This document shows positions 47,014 through 57,949 of a stretch of DNA of 64,000 bases, one piece after another. How positions within the stretch are numbered: position 1 is the stretch's first letter; the number at the start of each line of letters is the position of its first letter. Made by a program: the position numbers and the translations under genes. Source of the stretch: Acorus gramineus. Taxonomy: Eukaryota > Streptophyta > Magnoliopsida > Acorales > Acoraceae. The stretch lies in assembly GCA_030737835.1 (NCBI GenBank), contig JAUJYN010000018.1:3596001-3660000 (forward strand), in the 5' to 3' direction. The notes under the pieces were generated by a model, which was not told the DNA's origin, made no database searches, and saw nothing but the letters and a program-made list of their open reading frames with translations.

Positions 47014-49527
47014 TGTTATATATGTGTCACTTTTAGCCTTCAGGGCACCTTTGGGACATTTCTGGCAGTTTTTCAACTTTTTCTTTTTTAATCGGAACAG
47101 TTAAAATTTTGGACTTTTAGCTATCATCATGAGCTTGAGAACTCAGATTGAAAATCTAACTGCACATTACGTGTCCTGGTACCATTTCAAACCACTGACA
47201 AAAATTTCATCGAATTCCGTTAACGTTCAGAAATTGGCAGTTCCGAAGCGTATCCGGGTTTAGACCGAGCGGGAATGTCAAAGGGAGACTTGACCAAGTC
47301 AAAGATGACTTTGACCAAGTCAAGTTTGACCATTGACTTGGTCAAATCATTTTGTTTGTTTGTGTGGTTAGGTTGACCCAAAGTCAAACACAAAAAACCT
47401 AATTTTTCTAAGTGTGTGAGTGTGTGTGTGTGTGTGTGTGGCCCTTAAGTGGGCGTCCCCTTCATGTTCATCTTCTTTTCTCTTCTTCATCTCTCTACAC
47501 ACAAATCCTCTCATCCCCTCTTGTTATTTCTTTCCATTAGAGCTAGTAGAAGAGGTTGAACAAGAAAAACCTAGAAGGAGAAAAGATTGGCAAGGGCTTG
47601 ATCTACCTTCCCATGGTATTTGTTTTGGATTCCCCCTTTTCTCTACCTCCCTCTCATGGCTTCTCCTCCCCTGTTTTCAGCCATATTAGGGCTGAGGGTG
47701 GTCTTGGTGGTGGTGGTCTCGGTGGCGGTGGTTTGGTGCGCGAAGAGCACCCGAGTTCCCTCCCTTTCCTTTCCTCTCTTTGGGTAAGCTTTTCTCCTCC
47801 CTATGCTTGTTTAGATGCTTGATTAGGGTATGTGATTGGGTGTTCATGCTTGCATGGCTGTTAGGGGGGTGTGGGAGGGCTGAGGAGGGGGTGGAAGGGG
47901 CTCGGGCGCCGGTGCGGGGTCATCCGCGCGCGTGCGCCTGAGTCTGCGCGCGCAAGCAGGTGCCGCGCGCGTGCGCCTGAGTCTGCGCGCGCAAGCAGGT
48001 GCTGGCGCGCGCAGACGGGCGCACAGGCTGGCGTGCGCGCGTACGCGCAGACGAGCGGGCGTGCGCGCGGAGTGCTGCGTGGGGGCGCAATGCACGCGGT
48101 GCGCGCGGGGGTGCGTGCGGAGTGCTGCGCGGGGGCGCAGTGCGCGCGGGTACGCTAGGGCTGGCGCACGCGCGGGCCAGCGTGTATGCTTGTCCGAGTG
48201 TTGGGTATTTCTAGTAATTTATTATGTATTTGTGTAGTTTACTCACCGTACTGAATGCTTATGTCTTGCAGATCTTGACGGACAGTCACGCAACGACCCA
48301 GGCTTCGGTGAGTGGGACAATCCAACCCAGTAGGGAGGCATTCGATGCACGTAGGCGTGCATTGCCCTCCCTGGGGCACCATAATTGTGTATTAAATTGT
48401 AATAAATGTAAGCTGTGCATGCATGCTTAATATGATGTAACCATGCCACCTTAGACTTTGTATGCTAGGGACATGCACCCTTATATCATGTATAGCGGCC
48501 TATGCATGTTTAGTCACTTTGTCCTTTAATTGGAAAGCTCCGAACTATGCATGTTCCCATCTAGTTTAATTTAATTAAATCAAATGTGAGCATATAGTTA
48601 CAAGCATGCCTTAGAGGATATTATAACCTTGTTGTTATAATATATGTCTCCCCGCATCTTAGTTATGCGCCCTGGAGGAATTCTTGAGAATTCATGACAT
48701 TAGTAGAGTTACAATCGGTGTCGACGGATCCAAGAGGATCGTATCCGTGTGAGTAGGCTGTCTTCTCCTTTTGGTTGGATCCGATGTAGGAACTCCCCGG
48801 CGTTAGCTGGCCTGACAGAGTGCTCCCATCTGTAGGTACCTCCGATGCGTCGGATAGTGCTGATCGTGGGAGTATACCAGGTGGAGGCTACGAGGGTGGG
48901 AGAGGCTACCGGGTGGACCAGGGGTGGAGAGCGGTCTAGTATGCCCCAAGAGGCCCATGTCACCCCCCGGAAAGGGTGAGGGTGAGGGGGAGGTGGGTTG
49001 GCGATGAAACGACCCACTAGAATGTGTTGTTGCTCCCGTTTTAGGGACTATAAATTATTTGAGGTTAATATGAATTGTGATGCATGGGTTGTGCTATTCA
49101 CTGAGCGTGTGGCTCACCCCTCGCATATATTTTTCTCCAGTTATATCTGAGTCAGATCTGAAGGAGGAGCTCCCCGAGGCACATCAGCAGTAGCGGAGCA
49201 GCATCACGTTCTGCGAGTGAGAGGCCATCAGCATCCCTTCTTGATTGTATGTATTGTATTCCGTGCTTGGGCACGTACTTGTATTTGGATGTCGTTATAT
49301 ATATTGGCTCTCACAGGACAGTTGATTATGTATCGGGTCTGTAATATGTCTTTGAATTACAGACTCAGTTGTTTAAGCTTCTGCTATTTGTATATATTAT
49401 GTCAGCCACCCTATTGTCTGTGTTGTCATTTCGATGTTGTTTAGAGTATTTTATTGATCTCCTGTATAGACTGCTGATATTATATATACTTGCCACGTCT
49501 CGGGGACGGCCGCCCTGGGGCGTGACA
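47014..49527 (+). repeat. A2 5' LTR (2514 bp)
   Basis: TGTTATATATGTGTCAC to GGGGCGTGACA. Leader signals: 5' splice site CTTTGG/GTAAGC (intron from 47784), CpG-rich tract (47900-48170), exon-like block (48272-48307), hairpin (48678-48693) and GGGTGA runs (48970-48990). A TG repeat lies at 47412-47440. Confidence 0.92.
48272..48307 (+). other. Exon-like block of 36 nt in A2 leader
   Basis: Preceded by CTCAC, 24 bases, then TCTTGCAG; followed by GTGAGTGG. Together with 47784 (GTAAGC) and the acceptor at 49632-49633 (TTTTCTTAG) it would define introns of 488 and 1326 bases and a last exon starting nine bases before the gag ATG. Confidence 0.5.
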
Positions 49528-49532
49528 AAAGT

Positions 49533-49544
49533 TGGTATCAGAGC
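49533..49544 (+). other. Primer-binding site of the plus-strand A2 element
   Basis: TGGTATCAGAGC, five bases after the LTR end. Confidence 0.88.
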
Positions 49545-49642
49545 CTGGTCCTGTCAGAGCCAATTGTTTTTCTTAGAGATGAGTCCTAGGATTTCTATAT
49601 GAGTATTCTGATCCTAGTGTCTTGTTTTCTTAGGTTGCTGAT

Positions 49643-50204
49643 ATGCCTCCTCGTAGAGGAATGCGTGGACGTGGTCCCTCTCGGCCTTTGGAGGTTCCCG
49701 GACCTACCAGAGGCGAGGATGCTACTGGAGAGTCCTCGGCTAAGGGGCCAGGACCGGCGCAGGAGCCTCCTGCATGGGAGCGTGCTTACGCTTTATCGCA
49801 AATCTGGTGGAGACTCAAACTAGGGCACTGGAGGCCCAGACTAGGGCGTTAGCTGAGAAGGCACGAGAGATCCAGGAGCTGAGGGCGGCCCGCGAGGCAA
49901 TTCCACGGGTCCCCTTGGTGGCAGATCCACCGATGGTGCCCGACATACCCCCTGTCCCCGTGGTGATTCCAGTGGTGGGAGTTCAGGATCCCCTAGAGAG
50001 GGAGGTGGAGCTAGAGGCTGTAGCACGAGTGCATCAGAGTGGCCTCCTTGCCTTTCTGAAGCTCCACCCTCCCGAGTTCCATGGACAGACGGCGGGCCCC
50101 CTTGCCCCTGAGCGATGGTTGATGGAGGTGGACAAGATCTTCTCGACCATGCACTGCACCGACCGCCAGCATGTCTCCCTGGCCACCTTCATGCTGAAGG
50201 GTAG
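49643..50204 (+). pseudogene. gag: N-terminal gag part before the inserted element
   Basis: Starts Met-Pro-Pro-Arg-Arg-Gly-Met as in the minus-strand A2 copy. It is frameshifted near 49790 and continues in a second frame through HPPEFHGQTA and TFMLKG. There the GGTAG duplication and the A1 insertion cut it. It resumes at 59346. Confidence 0.87.
50200..50204. other. Target duplication GGTAG, left of the inner A1 element
   Basis: Repeated at 59341-59345. The uninterrupted gag in the minus-strand A2 copy (near 24150) has one GGTAG at this point. Confidence 0.94.
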
Positions 50205-51153
50205 TGTCACGCCCCAGGGCGGCCAACCCAGGGACGCGGCAAGTGTATATATAATATCAGAATCTACACAGGAGGTCAATAATATATATCATACACAGAC
50301 AACTAGAATGACACACATGCAACAAAAGGGGCTGACATGATATATACACCAAATGCGGAAGCAAAAGACTGAATCTGTGAATAAACATTCTACAGACTCG
50401 ATACTCAATCATCTGTCCTGTGAGAGCCAATATACACAAATACAACTGAACATATACAAACACGTGCCAAGCACGGAAATCAAATACATACAGTCAAGAA
50501 GGGATGCTGATAACCTCTGGCACTCGCGGAACGTGGCGCTGCTCCGCTACTGAAGGAATCCCTCGGAAAGCTCCAACTGCTGCTTCGGCTCTAGCTCAGG
50601 CTCAGTGACCACTGGGGAAAAACATGCGAGGGGTGAGCCACACGCTCAGTGAATAGCACAACCCATGCATCACAGACAATATTTACCACAATTCCATTAT
50701 TTATCCATCCTCTAAGACATAACAACATGATCCAGTGATTCGTACTTCGCCGAACCACCACACCCTCACCCTCACCCATCAATGGGTGACATAGGCTATT
50801 GGGAGTGATAATCATCCATTCACAAATCCAGTAGGTCGCTCATCGCCAACCCACTACACCCTCACCCTCAACGGGTGACATAGGATTTTGGGACTGACTA
50901 GGCTGTTGGTCACCCTTGGTCTACCGATAGTCTCTCCCTCCACTCCGTAGGCCGCTTGGTCTCCACCCACAACTTCAGCACAGTCCGAAACCAAATCAGG
51001 AGGTGCCTACTGAGGTGGGTCCTCCGAACGACGACCTTTCTAACGCTGGGGGTAGCCTCTACCGGATCCAACGCAAGGAACAGAACAGCCTATCCATACG
51101 CATATGATCCACTCGGATCCGCCGACAATACATCTCTACCACTCAAATGTCAT

Positions 51154-51169
51154 GAACTCTTCAGAGTTC
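51154..51169 (-). other. Inverted repeat with paired base changes
   Basis: GAACTCTTCAGAGTTC here and near 57122, where other A LTRs have GAATTCTTCAGAATTC. T-to-C in one arm is matched by A-to-G in the other, so pairing is kept. Confidence 0.65.
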
Positions 51170-53076
51170 CTCCAGGGCGCATATCCAAGATGCGGGGAAT
51201 AAGTACAATCAAAAGCAAAGTTGTAATATCATTGGGGGAAAGAAACTCGGGAGGGCGGCGTGAGTTCCCGATACAGGATACCCCGACAACCAAACAAGGA
51301 ACACGGAGTACCCTAACACGGGTCTCACCGCTGTCCTCGCAAGGCCCCTCCCCTATAATATTCACTACACATGCTAATAATCATACCAAACATACAACAT
51401 TACTTATAATATTATTGGGACTAGAAACCTTGGGAGAGCAGCATGAGGTCCCGATACAGGACATCCCGACAACCAAACAAGGAACACGGAGTACCCTAAC
51501 ACGGGTCTCACCGCTGTCCTCGCAAGGCTCCTCCCGATAATATTACCTAAGGCATGCGATTTAACATACACTAGCATTTAATTGAATAAATAAACTAGTA
51601 GGACGCATACACACGTCGAGGTTTCCTAACAAGAAACAGAAGGCATGGTGCATGGCTCTTACACCTATCCTACGGGTGCAAGTCCCTAACATAAAAGCCT
51701 AGGGTAGCATGCATTCTACATTTTTCATCATGCTCACATGCAATACATATTATTACAGGTTAATATAATCCACGGTGCCCCAGGAGAGGTCGGTATACGC
51801 CCAAGTGCGTATAACACCTCTCTACTGGGTTGGATTGTCCCACTCACCAGTATCTGGGTCGTCGCGCGACCGCCCGTCGAGATCTGCAAGACAGGGTATT
51901 ACTTGGTAAGTATAAATCCACAATTATCATTAAATACACAAACAAATACCCCAAAACCCACAACAAACACCTAACACTCGGGCAAACGTGCACACGACCC
52001 GCACGCACGCTAGCCCGAGCACTCCGGCAACCACCCACACGGCCGGCAACCACCCGCACGGCCACCCGACCGCCCGGGTGCACCGCCGCGCCTCTGCCCG
52101 CGCACCCCGCGCGCCTCGCGCCGGCCCGCGAGCACCCCGCGCGCCCCCGCGCGCAGCGCCTCGCCTCGCGCGCACCCCGCGCGCACCTCCGCCACCTCGC
52201 CGCGCCTCGCGCGCACCACCGCGGCCTCGCCGCGCCCTCCGCGCGCACCCTGCACTCGGCCAACACCTCGCGCACGCACCACACTGCCCTGCCACGCCTC
52301 GCGCACACCTCGCCTGCACGCCTAGCACCTCGCGCACACCCCGCCTGCTCGACCCGCGCGCACGCGGCCTGCTGCGCTGCTTGAGACCTCCAGCCCGAGC
52401 ACGCCAGCACTGCCAGCCCGTCCCGCGCGCCCAGCACGACCAGCCCCTCGCACCAGACCCGCGCACGCCCGCGCGCACGCCGCGCGCCCGCACGCCCACG
52501 CGTGCACGTGCGCATCCCCGCACGCGCCCAGCCTGCGCGCTGCCTGGGCCGCTGCCGCTGCTGCCTGCGCCCGAGGACAAGGCCTGCCACTGCTCGAGCA
52601 CCTCCACCACCATCTGAAAGCCTCCAACGGCCTCCGACCGCCTCCCACTGCCCCCGACGGCCACCCACCGCCTCCGACCACCACCCAACCCTAGATCCAC
52701 CTCCCTAGCATACATCTATGCAAGAAAAGAGAAGAAAAAGATCTTACCAAGGGGAGGGAGCGAAGTCCGGTTGCTCTCCGCGCGCCGAAACCTTTCCCAA
52801 TGGTTCTCTTACGCCCCGATCTATCACGGCCCTCGAAATGGCCCGAAACAGAGGAGAGAGAGGGGAGGTCGGGGTGGCTAGAGTCGTCGGAATCGGGTTT
52901 TGAAAACACCGGAGTGTAGATCGGGACCCGATCTACAACCCGATCTACACTTCTCGTGCTTTGGGTTTTTGATTTTGAGGGGTGTAGGGGGCTCAAATGG
53001 AAGAAAAACGGAGAAGAGGAGAGAGAGAGCTCAAGGTCGGGGATGATGAACAGTAACTCGGGTTTTAGATCCCACT

Positions 53077-53084
53077 TATTTATA
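53077..53084 (-). promoter_or_regulatory. Probable TATA box of the inner element LTR
   Basis: TATAAATA on the minus strand, about 265 bases inside the upstream LTR end, followed by a GA/CT-rich stretch. The partner is at 59070-59076. Confidence 0.6.
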
Positions 53085-53348
53085 GTGCGCGACTTAAAAA
53101 CCCGGATACGCCTCGGAACTGTGAAATTTTTGTAAACGATGCCGGAATTCGATGAAATTTTCGTGAGAGGCCTAAAATGGCACCAGGACACCAAATATGC
53201 AGTTAGATTTCCAATCGGAGTCCTCTAACTCAGGACGATAGCTAACAGTCCAAAAATAAGCGGTTCCGATCGAAAACCCTAAAAATTTTTAAAACTGCCA
53301 GGACGCTCTAACGGTTACCAGCAGGCTAAAAGTGACACATATATAACA

Positions 53349-53361
53349 TTCTTCCCCCCTT
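53349..53361 (-). other. Polypurine tract of the inner element
   Basis: AAGGGGGGAAGAA on the minus strand, next to the 3' LTR. Confidence 0.78.
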
Positions 53362-53399
53362 AGGAAATTTTGTCCTCAAAATATGCAAAAACATCTAGG

Positions 53400-53940
53400 A
53401 GGGGAAAAGATGCGTCACACCTGGCATCCCTTGAGCTCCTAAGTGTCCTTAACACCGGAACGGTGCTGCCATCGCACCTCGACCAACTGGACGGTCTTGG
53501 TGCAGAACCTCCTCACGCGGCGGTCCATGATCTCAATCGACTGCTCCACGAATGACTGTCCGGCTCAGAGACGAGCGGCTCGAACGGGATGACGTGAGCA
53601 GGATCGCGGACACACCTTTACCCAACTGCGAACCCACCACTCCAAGACGGAGAGGTAAGAATTGGCGCTGAGGTGAGCCTCCGATAAACTCCAGGAAGCT
53701 CTCCTCGCAAGAAGGGGACCACTCGAACCGGACATCCTTCCGAGTAAGGCGGTTAAGAGGAACAGCTATCTTCGAGAGTCCCTCGTCAAGCTTCCTGCAA
53801 TAACCCTCCAAACTTGGGAAGCTCCGAATCCTTGCGGGGTTCGACGGTCGGCGCCAATCTGACGCGACGAGCGTCTTGCCCGGGTCCACAGATATGCCTT
53901 CACCAGAAACCACTCAGCCCAAAAGGCCTTAACCTCTAAC
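53400..53940 (-). pseudogene. pol: Pol scraps of the inner element
   Basis: RT thumb ([29 protein letters not shown]; about 53913-53640) is joined near 53620 to the end of integrase linker and chromodomain. RNase H and integrase core are absent. The joint is the same as in elements X and Y. Confidence 0.82.
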
Positions 53941-53959
53941 CAAACTCGCACTTGATCTC

Positions 53960-54600
53960 TCATCTATCTGATGCTTCCATGGCATCCCTTACCTGGGAAA
54001 AGAAACCTCGGGAGGGCACCATGGAATCCCGATATAGGATACCCCGACAACCAAACAAGGAACACGAAGTACCCTAGCCCGGGTTCCAACGCCGACCTCA
54101 CAAGGCCCCTTAATCCAGAAAGGAACACTAGAAGAAGACATCATTTAAAATAACACACTAACCCTCCGGATCACCTACATCTAGATGATCACCCAACGAT
54201 GTCATTCAACATCCTTTGCAAGACCGGACCCAACATCATTGGGAACGGTCCAACAGAAATTGGGTCACGAGCGACACGCCTTCGCCTCATCCACACCCTC
54301 ACTCCCGAAAGGAGACATTTTGGGACTTTGGGAGAGACTTAGACTGCTCTCTACCCCTGGTCCACCGGTAGCCTCTCCCCGCTCCGTAGCTCGCCTGGTC
54401 CTCTGACCGGGAGCCTGTCTAACGCCGGGGCTGTACTACGCGGATCCGACGAAGGGGAGAGCGATTCCACGCTCGCGACACCATTCAATAACCTCTTACC
54501 GGGTAGCCCCTACCTAGCATACTCCCAAATTCAGTACCCCTCCGACTGCATCGGCGGTACCTACTGATGGGAATTCACTGCCAGGACGGCTAAAACCCGG
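53960..54600 (-). repeat. LTR-like tract in the inner element interior
   Basis: Replaces protease and the RT fingers and palm. It consists of an A-LTR-like piece (about 53985-54120) and an LTR-B-like piece (about 54180-54600). Gag reads into its right end for its last 60 or so codons. Confidence 0.68.
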
Positions 54601-56043
54601 CTTCCTTAACCCAAACAACCGCTCTTGACACTCACTCATCCAGATACCCCACACACTTGCATAATAACCACCAATTACACACACACCTATCCTTATACTA
54701 GAGAGCTGGGAACACAAGATGATACCTCGAACCATGACACCCGAAGGCTGCGCCTCCTCGGCCGTAAGCGCTGCAACTCTGCCCTGGACTAACCGCGGCT
54801 GAGGAACAGGAGCACGCCCCGCCGGCTGCACTGGCTGCTGCTGACGCTGAGGCTGCTGCTGCTGCGGAAGCCGCTGCTGCAAGAACTGCGGCTGCTGAGG
54901 TGGCACTCGGGGTCGATCAGCATCTGGGCAATTGTATCTGATATGCCCGATGCGCTGACAATGAAAACAGCGCCGCCTCTCCGGCTGCATGGACTGGATG
55001 GGCACTGCTGCAATGGGTGCTGGATCCCACCCAGGCACCGCATCAGCTGGAGGAGAGGCAGCCGCTGACTGCTCGAAGCGGGGCCTCTTCCTCTTGCGCT
55101 GCCCCTGGTCCCGACTCCCGGAAGGACCCTGATCTGAAGAAGGGGTCGGAGCCCGCACTTGAATCCCGAGGTCTCTCTCGGCGGTCTTCGCCCGAGACAC
55201 TAAGTCGGAGTACCTCGTGAAAGCGTGGGCAGTGACGTGCACCCGGATAGCGCTGCTGAGACCCAGCTCGAATCGCCGGCACCTCGTGACCTCGTCCATC
55301 ACCAACGCTGGAGCAAATCTGGACAGCCTCGTAAAGCGCGTAGAGTAGTCAGCGACGGACATAGTGCCCTGAGTCAGCTGCTCAAACTCTCGCTCCACTA
55401 GCTGTCGCGTCGAGAACGGGAAGTACTCCTCCAGAAAATACCTTCGAAAACCCGCCCAAGAAAGCTGCTCCACTCCCTCTGGGATGTCCACCACTCGGGT
55501 AGCCCACCAGTCGGCGGCGTCACCCTTCAGCATAAAGGTGGCCAGGGAGACTCGCTGGCGATCGGTGCAAAGCATGGCCGCGAAAATGGTATCCACCTCC
55601 CTCAACCAACGCTCTGGTGCAAGGGGATCTGCCGACTGCCCATGAAACTCGGGAGGATGGAGCTTCAGAAAGGCGTTGAGGCCGCTCTGCCGCACTCGCG
55701 CTGCCGCCTCTAGCTCCTCCTCCCTCTGCAGGGGATCCTCAACTCCTACTGCCGGAATCGCCACGGGAACTGGGGGTACATCGGGTACCACAGGCGGATC
55801 TGCCACCAAGGGGACCTGCGGAACTGCCTCGCGAGTCGCCCTCAGCTCCTGAATCTCTCTAGCCTGCTCCGCCAACATCCTCGTCTGTGTCTCCACCAAA
55901 TCAGCCAACCGAGCGAAAGCACGCTCCCAAGCAGGAGGCTCCTGCGTCAAGGGCTCTCCGGTAGCATCCTCGTCTCTGGTAGGTCCGGAAACCTCCAAAG
56001 ACCGAGAGGGACCTCGTCCGCGCCGTCCTCTGCGAGGAGGCAT
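54514..56043 (-). CDS. gag: Gag of the gag-only A1 element, open (509 aa)
   Basis: The ATG at 56043 begins Met-Pro-Pro-Arg-Arg-Gly. Residues 1-25 are Arg/Gly-rich and 35-75 form a likely helix or coiled coil. Residues 125-290 are the retrotransposon gag core (LKLHPPEFHG, ATFMLKGDAADWW, EEYFPFSTRQ, MSVADYSTRFTRL). A basic stretch lies at 315-322 and the CCHC zinc knuckle at C359-C362-H367-C372. Gln/Pro-rich sequence follows to about 420. At residue 449, just before the place where protease would read DSGA, coding passes into the LTR-like tract, giving a foreign tail of 60 residues. Gag packages RNA into particles; the zinc knuckle binds RNA. It is the only complete gag in the window and lies in the youngest insertion, so function in trans with another element's pol is plausible but not shown. 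A 3' splice-like TTTTCTTAG ends nine bases before the ATG. Confidence 0.88.
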   Translation of the reverse strand: MPPRRGRRGRGPSRSLEVSGPTRDEDATGEPLTQEPPAWERAFARLADLVETQTRMLAEQAREIQELRATREAVPQVPLVADPPVVPDVPPVPVAIPAVGVEDPLQREEELEAAARVRQSGLNAFLKLHPPEFHGQSADPLAPERWLREVDTIFAAMLCTDRQRVSLATFMLKGDAADWWATRVVDIPEGVEQLSWAGFRRYFLEEYFPFSTRQLVEREFEQLTQGTMSVADYSTRFTRLSRFAPALVMDEVTRCRRFELGLSSAIRVHVTAHAFTRYSDLVSRAKTAERDLGIQVRAPTPSSDQGPSGSRDQGQRKRKRPRFEQSAAASPPADAVPGWDPAPIAAVPIQSMQPERRRCFHCQRIGHIRYNCPDADRPRVPPQQPQFLQQRLPQQQQPQRQQQPVQPAGRAPVPQPRLVQGRVAALTAEEAQPSGVMVRGIILCSQLSSIRIGVCVIGGYYASVWGIWMSECQERLFGLRKPGFSRPGSEFPSVGTADAVGGVLNLGVC

Positions 56044-56145
56044 ATCAGCACCCTAAGAAAACCAGACACTAGGATCAGAATACTCATATAGCAATCCTAG
56101 GACTCATCTCTACGAAAAGAGGACCATTGGCTCTGACAGGACCAG

Positions 56146-56157
56146 GCTCTGATACCA
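56146..56157 (-). other. Primer-binding site of the inner element
   Basis: TGGTATCAGAGC on the minus strand, five bases from the 5' LTR. Confidence 0.88.
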
Positions 56158-57813
56158 ACTTTTGTCACGCCCCAGGGCGGCCAACCCAGGGACGCGGCAA
56201 GTGTATATATAATATCAGAATCTACACAGGAGGTCAATAATATATATCATACACAGACAACTAGAATGACACACATGCAACAAAAGGGGCTGACATGATA
56301 TATACACCAAATGCGGAAGCAAAAGACTGAATCTGTGAATAAACATTCTACAGACTCGATACTCAATCATCTGTCCTGTGAGAGCCAATATACACAAATA
56401 CAACTGAACATATACAAACACGTGCCAAGCACGGAAATCAAATACATACAGTCAAGAAGGGATGCTGATAGCCTCTGGCACTCGCGGAACGTAGCGCTGC
56501 TCCGCTACTGAAGGAATCCCTCGGAAGGCTCCAACTGCTGCTCCGGCTCTAGCTCAGGCTCAGTGACCACTGGGGAAAAACATATGCGAGGGGTGAGCCA
56601 CACGCTCAGTGAATAGCACAACCCATGCATCACAGACAATATTTACCACAATTCCATTATTTATCCATCCTCTAAGACATAACAACATGATCCAGTGATT
56701 CGTACTTCGCCGAACCACCACACCCTCACCCTCACCCATCAATGGGTGACATAGGCTATTGGGACTGATAATCATCCATTCACAAATCCAGTAGGTCGCT
56801 CATCGCCAACCCACTACACCCTCACCCTCACCCTACCACGGGTGACATAGGATTTTGGGACTGACTAGGCTGTTGGTCACCCTTGGTCCACCGATAGTCT
56901 CTCCCTCCACTCCGTAGGCCGCTTGGTCTCCACCCACAACTTCAGCACAGTCCGAAACCAAATCAGGAGGTGCCTACTGAGGTGGGTCCTCCGAAGGACG
57001 ACCTTTCTAACGCTGGGGGTAGCCTCTACCGGATCCAACGCAGGGAACAGAACAGCCTATCCATACGCATATGATCCACTCGGATCCGCCGACAATACAT
57101 CTCTACCACTCAAATGTCATGAACTCTTCAGAGTTCCTCCAGGGCGCATATCCAAGATGCGGGGAATAAGTACAATCAAAAGCAAGGTTGTAATATCATT
57201 GGGGGAAAGAACTCGGGAGGGCGGCGTGAGTTCCCGATACAGGATAACCCGACAACCAAACAAGGAACACGGAGTACCCTAACACGGGTCTCACCGCTGT
57301 CCTCGCAAGGCCCCTCCCCTATAATATTCACTACACATGCTAATAATCATAGCAAACATACAACATTACTTATAATATTATTGGGACTAGAAACCTTGGG
57401 AGAGCAGCATGAGGTCCCGATACAGGACATCCCGACAACCAAACAAGGAACACGGAGTACCCTAACACGGGTCTCACCGCTGTCCTCGCAAGGCTCCTCC
57501 CGATAATATTACCTAAGGCATGCGATTTAACATACACTAGCATTTAATTGAATAAATAAACTAGTAGGACGCATACACAGGTCGAGGTTTCCTAACAAGA
57601 AACAGGAGGCATGGTGCATGGCTCTTACACCTATCCTATGGGTGCAAGTCCCTAACATAAAAGCCTAGGGTAGCATGCATTCTACATTTTTCATCATGCT
57701 TACATGCAATACATATTATTACAGGTTAATATAATCCACGGTGCCCCAAGAGAGGTCGGTATACGCCCAAGTGCGTATAATACCTCTCTACTGGGTTGGA
57801 TTGTCCCACTCAC

Positions 57814-57849
57814 CAGTATCTGGGTCGTCGCGCGACCGCCCGTCGAGAT
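57814..57849 (-). other. Exon-like block of 36 nt in the inner element leader
   Basis: On the minus strand CTTGCAG precedes it and GTGAGTGG follows. With the 5' site at 58752 and the acceptor at 56054-56053 it would define introns of 903 and 1761 bases and put the last exon start nine bases before the gag ATG. Confidence 0.5.
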
Positions 57850-57949
57850 CTGCAAGACAGGGTATTACTTGGTAAGTATAAATCCACAGTTATCATTAAA
57901 TACACAAATAAATACCCCAAAACCCACAACAAACACCTAACACTCGGGC

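Larger units (their letters stand above)
50205..53348 (-). repeat. A1 3' LTR of the inner element (3144 bp)
   Basis: Near-identical to 56163-59340. TATA motif at 53077-53084, GC-rich tract at 51980-52690, hairpin at 51154-51169. Confidence 0.93.
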
